From Diplosphaera chodatii (lineage: Eukaryota; Chlorophyta; Trebouxiophyceae; Prasiolales; Stichococcaceae): a stretch of 64,000 nt of DNA. The stretch spans positions 1-64,000 of the forward strand of contig JAALGY010000031.1 in assembly GCA_032358165.1 (NCBI GenBank). The letters are read 5' to 3'. The notes beneath the pieces are model-generated. The model saw nothing but the letters and a program-made list of their open reading frames with translations. It was not told the DNA's origin and ran no database searches. Shown here piece by piece: positions 47,112 through 58,400 of the stretch. Positions within the stretch are counted from its first letter, which is position 1, and every line of letters begins with the position of its first letter. A program made the translations under genes and the position numbers.

Positions 47112-50100
47112 ATGGTGCGGCGGGCGGGCGGCAAGCAGGGCCCGCAGCAGGACGCCGACACTTCGAGCGACGACGCGGCTAGCACCGAGAGCAGCCTCAC
47201 CACATGGTAGGTCCTCGACTGCCCCGCCGCTCTGTCATCCTTCCAACATGACTAGGTAAAGCCAGACTTTCAAACTCCTGTGGTAACACGTGCAACTTTG
47301 GCGCGGTCCTGGATCGCTGCGGTGGTGACGTCGACGTGTGCTACGATGGTTTCCAGCCTGTGCGGGGTGGATTGCAGGTGGACCGCAGCCCATGTGGTCT
47401 TGAAATGCACACCAGATTTCGCCGCTACGCCGCAGGTCTCCGACGGCGCCGGTGGGCCGGGCCTCAGGCTGCGCAGCGGCGCCGATGTCGTGGGAGCCGA
47501 GCATCCACGGCGACAACGGGGCTGCGGGCGCCAATACTACAACCGCCGCCCCCGCCGCCGCCTGCTGGCTGCTGGGCGACCGTTACACATACCAGAGCCT
47601 GCTCAACAGGTGTGCCCTGCACACTACGCTGCCCCTGCCGCGCTCGCCGCCGCGACTACCCTGCAGTCACGTGCTGTCCCAGAGCAACAGAGCGGGGCGC
47701 ATGTGATGTACGGCTGTGCAGCTACGACACCCTCTGGCGCCTACCTGACACCCGGTCAGCGCTGACTGCCGCCCGGTCACGCTGCAGAGGCGGCCAGGGC
47801 AGCGTGGTGCGGGCCCTGGAGAACACGACGGGCGAGACGGTGGCCGTGAAGCTGGTGCCCCGCAGCCGCGTCAGCGTCGGCGGCGTGACCAGGTGCCCAG
47901 GGCTGCCAGCGGCCCCACCCCACGATCGGCCGCGCCTGCTGCCTTCCCTGAGCCTGCAGGCCCCCCTGCAACGCACCCTGCACGCCCAGCACAGGCTGCT
48001 GACCCCTTACTAACCCGCTTCATGCGCCGCGCGCACCGCCGCAGAAGCTGGAGCGGTTCAGCTCGTTTTCAAGTGCTGCAACCGCTTCCCATCGCCTGTG
48101 CGCAGGGAGCTGGTGCACCACTCCCGGCTGCAGGGCCACCCGCACATCATCGGCATGCGCGAGGCGTACCTCACCAGCGACCACCTGTGCGTCGTGATGG
48201 ACTACGCCGACGGCGGCGACCTGGCGGAGCACCTGTCCCGCCACGTCTACCGGACGGTGAGCCGCCGCAGCCCGGTGTCAGTGCGCAGGTTTTGTACTCC
48301 TCAGGCTGCCTCGGAGTGCAAGCGCAGGTTTCTTGGTGGAGCGATGCTGCGCTGTGCCGCCGCCGCTGATGTGTGGAGTGCTGATCCTCGGTGGTTCACT
48401 CATGTGGCTTCGCGGCCGTGCTGCTCTGCAGAACGGCGGCTTCTCGGAGGACGCCGCGCGCCGCATCTTCCAGCAGCTGGTGTCGGCACTGGACTGGATG
48501 CATCGTGCAGGTAGTGCACCCTGTAGCGGCACCCACCACCTGGAGTTTGACACTGTGCACCACAACACACTGCATCCAGCACTCGGAAGGAGCTCCGATC
48601 CAGTAACGATGCTCACGCTGCTGCTGCTGCTGCTGCAGGCATCGCGTCGCGCGACATCAAGTGCGACAACGTGCTGCTGTCCGGCCCCGACGCCACCGTC
48701 AAGCTCGCCGACTTCGGCTGGTCCTGCACCGAGCAGGTCCGCCTGGCACCGTGCAGCATGTCTGAACCATCAGGGAGTGCCAGTCTTGTGTGGCAGACAG
48801 CAGCGCAGGGTGTCATGCATCTGTCACAGCTTGCCACCCGTTGCCGCGTGTTGTATGTTTTGACTGCTTTCCCTCAGGCGGCGGCAAAGTATGGCGACCG
48901 GCTGTGCGGCACGCCCGAATACATGTCGCCTGAGGTGGGCAGCGCTCGTCCATCTTGCTGCAGATGCACGTCCCCTGCAAACCATCCCCGGCCTGGACTG
49001 CGCTATGACGGTCATGATCGCATGCTGACCGCCTCTGCGGCAAGTAACAACCCTGACATGCCTGGCCCCGACATGCCTGAGCGAAGACCTGACGCCAGCG
49101 GCGCCCCTCCTGCGCCGCAGGTGCTGCGGCGCGCGGTGGACGCGGGCAGCCAGCCGAGCGACGTGTGGGCGGCGGGCGTGCTGCTGTGGACCCTCATCTG
49201 CGGCGGCTTCCCGTTCCTGCGGCCCGAGGAGGAGCGCCTGGGCCGCACCGACCGCATCCGCGCCATGGCCCCCCGCATCGTGCTGGGCTGCACCCGCCCC
49301 CTGCCCGACCAGGTGGCTGCGGGCTCCACCCCCCCTTGAGTGCAAAGGCCCGCAGGTCACATGTGCAGCTGCCAGCTTCGACAGGGTACCGCTGGGGACA
49401 GGCCATAGGTGGTGGCACGCCTGCGCTGTCACCGGGGCCCTGCGGGGGCATAGATTTGAGGACAGCAGTGCCAGGGCGGCAGCTGGTGCGTTGTTGGCGG
49501 CATGCTGCGGCTGGCGCGGATAGCCCTGGCAGCAGCCGGTCAGCAGAGGCTGTGGAGGCCGCTTGCCACTGAAGCGCAGCAGCTGCTGCGCAGCTCCCAG
49601 CAGCAGATAGATCATCAACAGAGGGTCTCAAGGTTGCTTGCCACCAAACTGCTCCAGCTGCTGTGCAGCTCCGAGCAACAGATAGATGATCATCAGAGGG
49701 CCCAGATTGCTCGCCACCCAGCTGCTGCCAGCTGCCGCGCAGCTCCACTATCTGATGATCAACAGCCGGTTGATGGCATGTCTACGATACCTGCCAACAG
49801 TACGGTGCCCTAGCTGCAGGTGTCGCCGGAGCTGGCCGACCTGCTGCGGAAGATGCTCAAGGTGGACCCGCGCAACCGCATCACCATCGGCGAGGTGGCG
49901 CGGCACCCCTGGGTCGCGCACAACCTGCCGCGCCAGCTGGTGTTCCTGAACGAGATGCTGGAAGTTGCGCGGCTGCGGGCGCAGGCCGCCGCGCAGACGG
50001 CGGCGGCGGCGGCGGCGGCGGCTGCAAAGGCGGCGGCGGCGACGAAGCCGGTGGACATACGCCGGCTGCCGGTCTCAGCCTTCGCCAGCAGCGGCGGCGG

Positions 50101-50359
50101 CGGCCTGAGCCGCAGCCACGGCAGCAGCAGCAGCGGGCGGCTGCCGCACGCCACGGCCGCGGCCGCGGCCGTCGCCGCCGCGGGCAGCCCCCTCTGCAGC
50201 GGCGGCGCCAGCGGCAGCCCCGGCTGCGACATCCGGCGCAGCCTCAGCGACCCGGTCGCGGCGCCGCTCAGCTTCTTCATCCGCCAGAGCAACAACGACC
50301 TGCGGGCCCTCGTGCAGAGGGCGGCAGGCTACAGCGCTGCAGACTACCGCAGCTGCTGA
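47112..50359 (+). CDS. SnRK2-like protein kinase B
   Basis: Paralogue of kinases A and C. Exon 1 starts MVRRAGGKQGPQQDADTSS and is spliced in phase to SPTAPVGRAS..., leading to DRYTYQSLLNR joined to GGQGSVVRALEN and ETVAVKLVPRS. Then come HHSRLQGHPHIIGMREAYLT, HLCVVMDYADGGDLAEHLSR, ARRIFQQLVSALDWMHRAG joined to IASRDIKCDNVLL, KLADFGWSC, RLCGTPEYMSPEV, SDVWAAGVLLWTLICGGFPF and EEERLGRTDRIRAMAPRI. The SnRK2-like end VDPRNRITIGEVARHPWVAH, NLPRQLVFLNEM follows. A poly-alanine and Ser/Gly-rich C-terminal tail of about 120 residues ends at 50357. The catalytic loop is SRD rather than HRD, but lysine, aspartate, DFG and SPE are kept, so activity is plausible. The last long intron contains a minisatellite. 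Confidence 0.9.
49561..49780 (+). repeat. about 75-base minisatellite, three copies, in kinase B intron
   Basis: GCTTGCCACTG at 49561, GCTTGCCACCA at 49636 and GCTCGCCACCC at 49709 open three similar units. Each goes on to GCAGCTCC and a GATnATCA core. The units are 73-75 bases long and moderately diverged. Confidence 0.75.
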
Positions 50360-51997
50360 TGAACTTCTGGGCAATACAATCAATCTGCCCGCTATATTTT
50401 ACATTAGTTCTATGTTATAATAGTCCTGCCAAACCCCTAGGCGAGGCGCAGCGCAGAGCGCCGCCTCCTGTATCGGATTGCAACAAGCCACGGGGCGGTA
50501 TGTCCACTCATGCAGCCCCGTGCTGCCGGCGCACCACTGCGCTTTGCCGGGAACAGCACCGGCGCCCGGCTGCAGGGGCGGTGTACCATGTACATAAACC
50601 TGGGGCGTTGCACTTGCGCCCGCTGCGGCTGGGGGGCAATAATGGATTTGACGCCCCTCTGCGGGAGACGGGGACCCCATGATTGGGGTGCCCATGACCG
50701 TTAGTCGGTCGTCTCGACGCACTGGGGCGCGGTAGCGGGGCCATCACTCGAGCGAGGCTTGGCTGTGTACTTTGCACTCCGGGACACACATGATGAGGGC
50801 AGAGTGGGTTTCCTTTCACGCCCGCGGCCAAAGTAGTTCTGGCCGCCATCCATGTTTTGGCGTTCTGATTTCCTGCCGCAACGTACATGCGGCATGCCTG
50901 CAGCACCAGCGGCTTCAGGAATTTGCCTACTTTCTGTTGGGACCGAGGTTTTAGGCTAGGCTCCACCCCCGCGTGCGCCTGTGCGCAGCGGGCCTCAGGG
51001 TTCGGCGGGCGGCAGCGTGCTGTAACCCCGCGCGAGGGGGAACTTGTCCCCCCCTGTGCCCACCTCGGCGCTGCTGCACATTCTTTGGGAACCTGCGTTG
51101 ATGCTTGAACTGTGGTAATGAACCTGCATGCATGTGGTATAGATTTGATTGCCGTGTCCTGTCCATTGCTGGTCTTGGTGTAGTGCTGCTGCCGTTGGAC
51201 CATGTTGGAACCAACATTCAGCGCCGAAAGCCAGATCCCACATCACGGGCGGTGTATTGCTGGCTCAAAGCCTGGTGCAGCACATGGTCGTGCGCTTCAC
51301 CCAGCTGCATATGGAGGTACCAGAGGTCAGTGTACCACCACGCTGACGACACCGTCTGCGGTGTCTATTGAGGGGCAGCAGGATGCAAATGACGCAGCAT
51401 GAAGCGTCTTTAGCTTCGCCGCACCCGTGCATCCGTGCAGGAGCCACCCCAGGCGCACGTGCGGCAAGACACTCGCATGGAACGGCAGTGCACCACCCAA
51501 GTGTGATTGTGCCTTAGTACCACTACATGCATTTGTCAGTTTGTGCACCAGGCTCACCCTGTGTGCAGCTCCGCATCGGTGTTTGACCACCACATCACCT
51601 GATAGCACCCCGCGCGACCTAGGTGCCCGGTCGTTCAAAATCTGCCCTGACTCATGTACATCGGCCATGGGCGTCTGGATGCCGAGGCGTTTGAGCCGCA
51701 TCCGCGGCCGCAGGAGGATCGACAGCGCGGCCCGTTGCTGTGATGATGCGCACAGCAATGCTTCGAGCTGCACCACCACCTCTACCGGCAGCGTCGGTAC
51801 GGTGAAGCGGTGAGGGCTTGTCTCCAGACGGCTTGACACTGCCATCAGTGGAGCGCACTGTGCATATTCAAAGCAGTGACGGCGGCCGTGAGCCATCAAG
51901 CTGCTGACTGCGGCTGACATGCTTTGACCTAGCGCTCATGGGCTACGACGGCCGCTGCCCGTCTGCTGCGGCTTCGTAACGTGATTTGCAAGCTGGC
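50360..51997. other. intergenic with structured stretch and an orphan frame
   Basis: Lies between kinases B and C. The part 50460-50760 contains several strong stem pairs: CACGGGGC/GCCCCGTG (50489/50515), GCCGGG/CCCGGC (50546/50565), ACCCC/GGGGT (50674/50685) and GACCG/CGGTC (50696/50706). That is more than I noticed elsewhere. A non-coding RNA is possible but unproven. The part 51300-51930 holds the open frame listed separately. The kinase C promoter should also be here. Confidence 0.5.
51327..51920 (-). CDS. uncharacterised 197-codon open frame
   Basis: An uninterrupted frame from a true ATG (51920) to a stop at 51327, not overlapped by any recognised exon. The product starts MSAAVSSLMAHGRRHCFEYA and contains SGQILNDRAPRSRGVLSGD. 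I recognise no domain, membrane segment or signal peptide. It could be a small single-exon gene, a relic, or chance; intronless genes are unusual in this window. Confidence 0.25.
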   Translation of the reverse strand: MSAAVSSLMAHGRRHCFEYAQCAPLMAVSSRLETSPHRFTVPTLPVEVVVQLEALLCASSQQRAALSILLRPRMRLKRLGIQTPMADVHESGQILNDRAPRSRGVLSGDVVVKHRCGAAHRVSLVHKLTNACSGTKAQSHLGGALPFHASVLPHVRLGWLLHGCTGAAKLKTLHAASFASCCPSIDTADGVVSVVVH

Positions 51998-54719
51998 ATG
52001 CACCCTCTGCCTCGACACAGGTGCGAGGATGGCGGCTGGGAGGCCAGCTGCTGCCGCAGCGGCGAGATTCCTGCCCAGAAGCTGACTCTGCGCCCCGAAG
52101 ACTTCCCCCCAGCAAAACCATCTGCCCAGCCTGCTACGCCCGAGTGCGAGCTGGGCGGCGGCTACCGCTTCGGCAGGCTGCTCAACCGGTAGGTCAACAG
52201 CCCTGCTGATGGGCGCGAGCGCGTCAGAAGACCTCGACAACATTAGTCAAGTCCGTCAGCACCGATCAGTGCCTGATGCCTAATGCACGCGTTGTAGCCA
52301 CTTGCTGATGACAAGCCCGCTGTTGTGACAGGGGCAGTCAGGGCGCGGTGGTCCAGGCGACGCACCTCCCCACTGGCGAGGCCGTAGCAGTCAAGCTGCT
52401 GCCGCGGCATGCGGGGCTGGATGTTGCCAACGTCACGAGGTGCGGCGCCATACATGCTCAGTGCGTGCTTCATCTGGTGCGGTGCTGCGTATCAGTAGGC
52501 ACTGCGACAGCTATGTTCCAGGAGAACCGTTCACACAGCCGCATTTCAGGCAGCGCATCTCCCCCTGACGTCTGCCGCCCCTGGCAACGCAGTTCGCTGG
52601 TGAACCATGCGGCGCTGGCAGCTCACCCCCACATCATCGGCTTCCGTGAGGCGTTCCTCACCCCCTGCCACCTGGCGGTCGTCATGGAGCTGGCAGGTTG
52701 GTGCTGCACTTGATGATCTGCTGCGCTGCCGCACATCTGCCACCGCACACAGGCAGGCCATACGCAGCGCCGACGCTGCAGCATTGGGACCCCGATCACC
52801 ACAAAAGGCTCATGCCGTGCTTCTGGGGCTGCAGACGGCGGTGACCTGGCGGAGCACCTGTCGAGGCACGTCCACGACACGGTGAGCATGCTATGCCACG
52901 GGCAAACTGCCCCGCCCGCACAGCGTGCTCGATGTTGCTTTGCATGACGCAGCAGCCATGGCACCATCATATCGCAGACTGGGAGGCGCCCGTCGTCAGC
53001 TGCAGAGTGCCAAGGGGTGCCCGGCTGATGGACTGAGCCTTCAACCCCTGATTTGCAGGGGGAGGGCATGGCAGAATCGGAAGCGCGCCGCATCTTCCAG
53101 CAGCTGGTGTCGGCCCTGGAGTGGGTCCACCGCTCAGGTGCGCCCAGTGTTCGCCCCCGCACGGTCGGGCTGTGCTGCATCGTTCAGCTGCGTCTGGATG
53201 ACTGAATAAGGGGATGACCAACGCATTGCAAGATGTCGTTTTGTTGTCTGCACACTCTTCTGAGCGTGAAGAACATACCCACCGGCCGTGGCTCCACGCT
53301 CACTCCAAGGTTGCTTCGCCGTGCGCTGCAGGGGTGGCGGTGGGCGACGTGAAGTGCGACAACGTGCTGATGGCGGGGCGCGGCTCAGCGGTGCGGCTCG
53401 CCGACTTCGGGTGGAGCTGCGCGAATGCTGTGGGCGGCCGCTGCGGCGGCCGGCTGTGCGGCACACCCGAATACATCGCTCCCGAGGTGTGCTTCTATTT
53501 ATTTTGTGATGACTGTCCCTGGTGGTCTTCGCAGCTACGCCGTCAGCCGTACGGGTCTCCAATGACACGGCAATGCCTGCCAGGCACGGCCTTCCACATC
53601 GCACATCGCAACCACCGGGTCTGAGACAGAAGATCAGTGGATGCCGCTGCTCCTGTGCTATCGTGCCAAGCATTCACACCTGTGTGCTTCTCAGGTCCTG
53701 CTGCGGCGCGCCGACACCGACGCGCGCGCCGCCGACTGCTGGGCGGCCGGCGTCACGCTGTGGACCCTCGTTGGCGGCGGCTTCCCGTTCCTGGACCCGT
53801 CCGAGGAGGCGCTGGGCCGCGCGGGGCGCATGGGCGTCATGGCGCTGCGCATCGCGTGCGGCCGCCCCCGCCAGCTGCCGTGCCGGGTGCGGAATCGCCC
53901 CCCGACTTGGACTGTGGAATGCCTACTGAGGCTGCGCCCTCGCCTGTTGACTTGTCCACTTCAGGGTGCGTGCACCTGCAGTCAGCCGGCAGCGACAATG
54001 GCCTCCTCGCCTGAAAAGTGCAACCAGGGGCGTGCAGCAGTGACAGCAGCGTGCCGGTGCAGAGCGCAAATGCCTTGCCCAGCCCAATGCAGCGTTGCCG
54101 GCACCTGCATAGCCACGGTTTGCAAACCGAGTTGAGTGCCCTGGGCATGCACGTCGTGCGCCCCATGCACCTGCAGCCGGCATCATGCTGGCCTCCCACC
54201 CCAATGGTTCAGGGCACGCCGGCGCTGGCGAACCTGCTGGAGCGGCTGCTGGACCCGAACCCGGCCACGCGCATCACCATCGCGGAGGCCGCGGCCCACC
54301 CCTGGGTGGTGGTGGACCTGCCGCCGGGCCTGGCGACCCTGAACGACCGGCTGGCGGCGGAAGCGGAAAGCGGCGGCGCCGCGCGCTGCTGGCGGCGGCA
54401 GCAGCCACGGCCCGCCAGCCCCGGCGCAAGCAGCAGGCCGCCGGTCAGGCGCAGCGGCAGGGCAGACGCCGCAGCCATGCGCAGCGCCGGCGGCTGCGGC
54501 CCGAGTCCTGCCGGGCCCCCCTGGGGCGGCGTCCGCCAGCAGGGGCCGGCGGAGCTGGCGGCCCTCGTGAGGCGGGCGGCGGCGGCGGCGGAGCCCTTTC
54601 CGCCGGACGCGGCCGCGCTGCTGGACAGCCTGTACGACGGCGACTTCGGGTGCCGGCCGCAGCGGCAGCGGCAGCCGCAGTGCTGCGAGGGTGGCGGCCA
54701 GCCGGCAGCCTGCTGCTAG
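51998..54719 (+). CDS. SnRK2-like protein kinase C, altered catalytic loop
   Basis: Third paralogue. The in-frame ATG at 51998 gives MHPLPRHRCEDGGWEAS, although an acceptor right after it (CACAG) leaves room for an upstream first exon. The leader runs into YRFGRLLNR joined to GSQGAVVQATHL and EAVAVKLLPRH. Next are AAHPHIIGFREAFLT, HLAVVMELADGGDLAEHLSR (with an intron inside, absent from kinase B), ARRIFQQLVSALEWVHRSG, VAVGDVKCDNVLMAG, LADFGWSC, RLCGTPEYIAPEV, WAAGVTLWTLVGGGFPF and SEEALGRAGRMGVMALRI. The end is DPNPATRITIAEAAAHPWVV. The arginine of the catalytic HRD/SRD is glycine here (VGD), while the catalytic aspartate, the following lysine, beta-3 lysine and DFG remain. It could be active without activation-loop control, or weak. 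A low-complexity C-terminus ends at 54717. Confidence 0.85.
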
Positions 54720-55412
54720 GTGATGGCAAACAGGGGCGCTCATGGCGGCCCGACTTAGCTATCATGCGGCAAATCAGGAGGCTACACAGGCCAAAAACTG
54801 ACCGCCCAACGCAAACAAATAGATCGCTGCACCCCAAGGTGCACAACTGCCAACCCAGCAGACCCAGCAATCTCCTTGCAAACTGTCCCATGTGTATGTG
54901 TCATACACAATGGCACCATTTGGAGTTTTCTGCTCCAGAGCCATAATTGCCGCTTGCTGTGCACAGACCGCCTATTGTAGATGGATGGCTACCGTTCTCA
55001 CTTTTGGTTTGCTTCATTCTTCGAGTGGTGCCACGGTGTTCCTACTCCGGGCTGGCAGCCACTCGCCTACCACACTATGCTTGATGCCGCAACAATATTT
55101 CACATTGACTGCGATCGGGGCATTGTTCTGCTGGCAGCCTTGCCGAGGCGTCTGGCCCATGTGTGCATAGCTGCCTGCATGTTTCCACAGCAGCCCAGCA
55201 CCATGTTGTGTTTGTGTCGGTTGTGTTAGATCGGAGAGGGAACATTTGATGCGGGCGCTGCTGTGCAGCCGGGCCAGAGGTTGTAAACACCATATTGTGC
55301 TGCACACTGCCCGCATAATTACATCCATCACCCACAACCTGCTATACATCGCCCAGCTCGTAGTATACAAAGTGGACCTTGCGCACCCACTCCAAAGCTG
55401 ATTCCCAAGCCA
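54720..55412. other. intergenic between convergent genes
   Basis: Holds the 3' ends of kinase C and the Topors-like gene. Composition is less GC-rich than the flanks. A plus frame from the ATG at 54981 to 55229 (82 codons, MDGYRSHFWFASFFEWCHG...) looks protein-like but has no recognised family. Confidence 0.45.
55319..55323 (-). terminator. candidate TGTAA poly(A) signal of the Topors-like gene
   Basis: TGTAA on minus, about 90 bases beyond the stop at 55413. Confidence 0.45.
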
Positions 55413-58400
55413 TCAGGGTCCCGACCCCGCGTGGGCAGCCAGCGCCCGCAGCCTCAGCAGCTCCAGGGCGCCGGCGCTGGCGCCGCCGCCGCCGCCGCCG
55501 GCGGGCCTGACCCTGCGGCTGGCCCCACCGGGGCCGCCCGGCCGCAGGGCCCCCGCACCCCGCTCACCAGCCAGCGCGCTGCGGAACATGCGCAGCCCGC
55601 CGCCAGAGTCCCCGCCGGGAGCCCGCTGCCTGCTGCGCCTGGCGCTGCCTGGGGCGCTTCCGGTGGCGCTGTCGCCGCGGGCCCCTGCGGGACCCGGTTC
55701 GGGGCTGCCGCCCGGGGAGTCCCCTCGCCGCCGCCGCCGCGTGCGGTGCTGCGGCCCCGGGCCGGGCTCGCCCGCCGCCTCGCTGCCACCCTGCACCACA
55801 ACACCCCGCGGTGCCTCGGGTGAGCGGTCGACGCGCCAACACAATCCAGCTCCACGTCAGCAGGGTGCAAGGCGTCAGTGGAGGGATCTGCGTCCGAGGC
55901 GCTGCCAGCCGTTGCCAGAGCACAGGTACCGTCCGCAGCGGAGGGTGCCCCAGGGTGGGTGACTCGATTGTGGCGGGCTGCACGGGCGCTGCCTCGATGT
56001 GTACGAGCGGCCGCAGCTGCCCGGGTTTCTGGAGCCTTGAGTGCCTGCGGGGGCTGCTGCTGCCACTATGCTGAACGCTGCTGCGCCCGCTACTGCCGCC
56101 ATTCCTGAGGGTGCTGCTGCCAGTCGTGGCATGGCCGCCACGGCGGTTGCTACCTGCGATGGCAGCAGTCTCGCCGACAGTGGTGCTTGCTTGAGCTGGC
56201 AGCGGCTGCGTAGCTGGCGGCTGCGGCGCGGGCGGTAGCGCCGTTCCAAACTTGTCTGCCCGCCGTCGCAGCCGCTCCGCTGCCGCCGCCGCCGCTGCTG
56301 CTGCCTCAGCTGCCGCCGACGCCGTCGCTGTTGTTGCTGCCGCTGCCGGCCCCGCGGCCGCAGCACGAGGCTGCCCAGGCCGCGGCTGCTCTGACGCGTG
56401 CTGCCGCTGCCGCTTCTGCCGCCGGCCCGAGTCGCTGGCGCGTGCGGCTGCACTCCCATTGGCACCTTCCCTATGCCTGTGCGCGCTGCTGACGGCGTCG
56501 TCGCCTTCATCATGCCGCTGCCGATCGGGCCCTGCTGTTGGGTGGCTGCGGTGCCGTTTGCCGCGGGGAGGGCCGCTCGCCGGGCCCTCCGCAGGGCCGT
56601 CAGCTGCGCGACCACTGCCGGCCGCCTGTGGCTTGGGGCCATCTTCGGCTGCAGCTGCTTCCAGCTTCCTGCGCTGCGCCGCTGCTGACGCTTGCACCAG
56701 CGGCAGGTACGCCTCGCTGTCCGAGTCCCTGCGGCAGGAAAATAGCACTGCAAGCTGCATGCCAATACCCTAGCAGCATCACGCGATACGGTGTATCTGC
56801 TCCTCGCCATCCAGCACTGAAGGCTGCAGGACAAACAGGGCGGCAGCTGGGCGAGTGCGAACCGGCGGCCTCACCCAAACTCGCTTCCGAGGGACAGCGA
56901 CAGGCAGTCGCTGCCCCGGTCAGGCGATGGCGAGCGCCCTGCGCCAGCGGCCACATCTGCTTTGGCTGCTGAGGTGGCTGCGCCGGCGGTGCTGACGCCG
57001 CCGCCTCTGCTGGCGGCCGCAATGGCTGCGGTGGCGCCGCCGCCGCCCCCGCCGCCGCCTGACGACTCGGACGCCCGCTCTGGAGACAGCTCGCCGCTCT
57101 CCCGGCCGTCGTCCTCCGCGGCCGCTGCTGCCGCCGCCAATGCAGCTGGGTTGCTGCCGCCGCCTGCCGCAGAAGGACATGCCAATGACTCCCGCGAACT
57201 CGCACGACAGCCTGCTCATGCCAATGCACCCGGCTTGCGCATCAGCCCGGCTGTCGTCCGCATGTACGTTCACAGCACAAAATTAGCCAGCCTGCCGGTT
57301 GCATGCCTGACATTCCAGTCGCCAGGTCGTGCGCTGCGACACTGCGGCCGGAGGCGGCGAAATCGAACAGCTCCTGCCCGAGGCGGCCGGCGTGCTCAAA
57401 CACGTACGGCTGCGCTGCGGCCTGCAGCGCCTGGGCCACAGCCTGCACCGTGGTAGTGAAACAGCGAATGAGTTATGACTCAGGCAAACGTGCGGGGGCT
57501 CGGGCACATGGCTCGCAGGAGAGCAACACAGCCGCAGTCGTGATGGACAAGACTTTTTGTTCGTCCACAAGCAGAAGGAGCGCCAAGACAAGGCGCGGCT
57601 TACGGGCGCATGAGATGATCTGCTGCAATGTTCACCTCTCGGCTGGGGCCAGCTGAGCTGGCGGCGCCTCGCCTCTGCTTTGGCACAGCCCCTGCCGCGG
57701 TGCGCAGCGTGCCGGTCATGTGTGCGACCACCTGCGCATGGCAAGGGGCGGCCTCAGCTGCGTCAGTACGCGCAATCGTACAGTCAAGCATTTGGCGCAC
57801 AGCTGCAAATGGTGGCGCTGCAGAGTGCGTGAGTGCAGCCATGTCCCATGTCGTCCCAGCAGCCCCAGGCAATGAAGGGATACCAGCAGGAGGCAGCATG
57901 AGGTTGATGGCCCTCACCATGCCAACATCACTGTCCAGCATGAGCGCCTCCAGCTCTCGTCGCAGCCACACAGCAACTTCTGGCCGGGTGGCCTGTGCCG
58001 CCGTCAGCGCTGCGGCTCGGCTGCCGCCGCCGCTCACGGCGCTGCGCGTCAACCAGGCGCGTCAGTCGTCGGCCAAAAGCAACATGTTAGACGGTGTCAG
58101 CAAGGCGTGCCGTGGTCTGCCGCTGCTGCGATCATGGCTGGTTCCTAGACCCTTCCTCACTGGCTCCACACGGCTCGGCACTGCACTGCTGAGACAGTGC
58201 GGGCTGCCCGGCTGTACCTGCGCGGCGAGAAGTAGCTGGCACGCCGCCGCCGCTGCAGGGGGGTCAGGTCCACCGCGCCTCCATCCGGCAGGCCCCCAGC
58301 GCCCACGCCCTGCTGCGACACCCACTTGCGCCTGTGCAACGGGGAAAGACTGGCACGTCATAGCAATCTCAGCGACCAGAGTGCCTGGGCGTGAGGCGTA

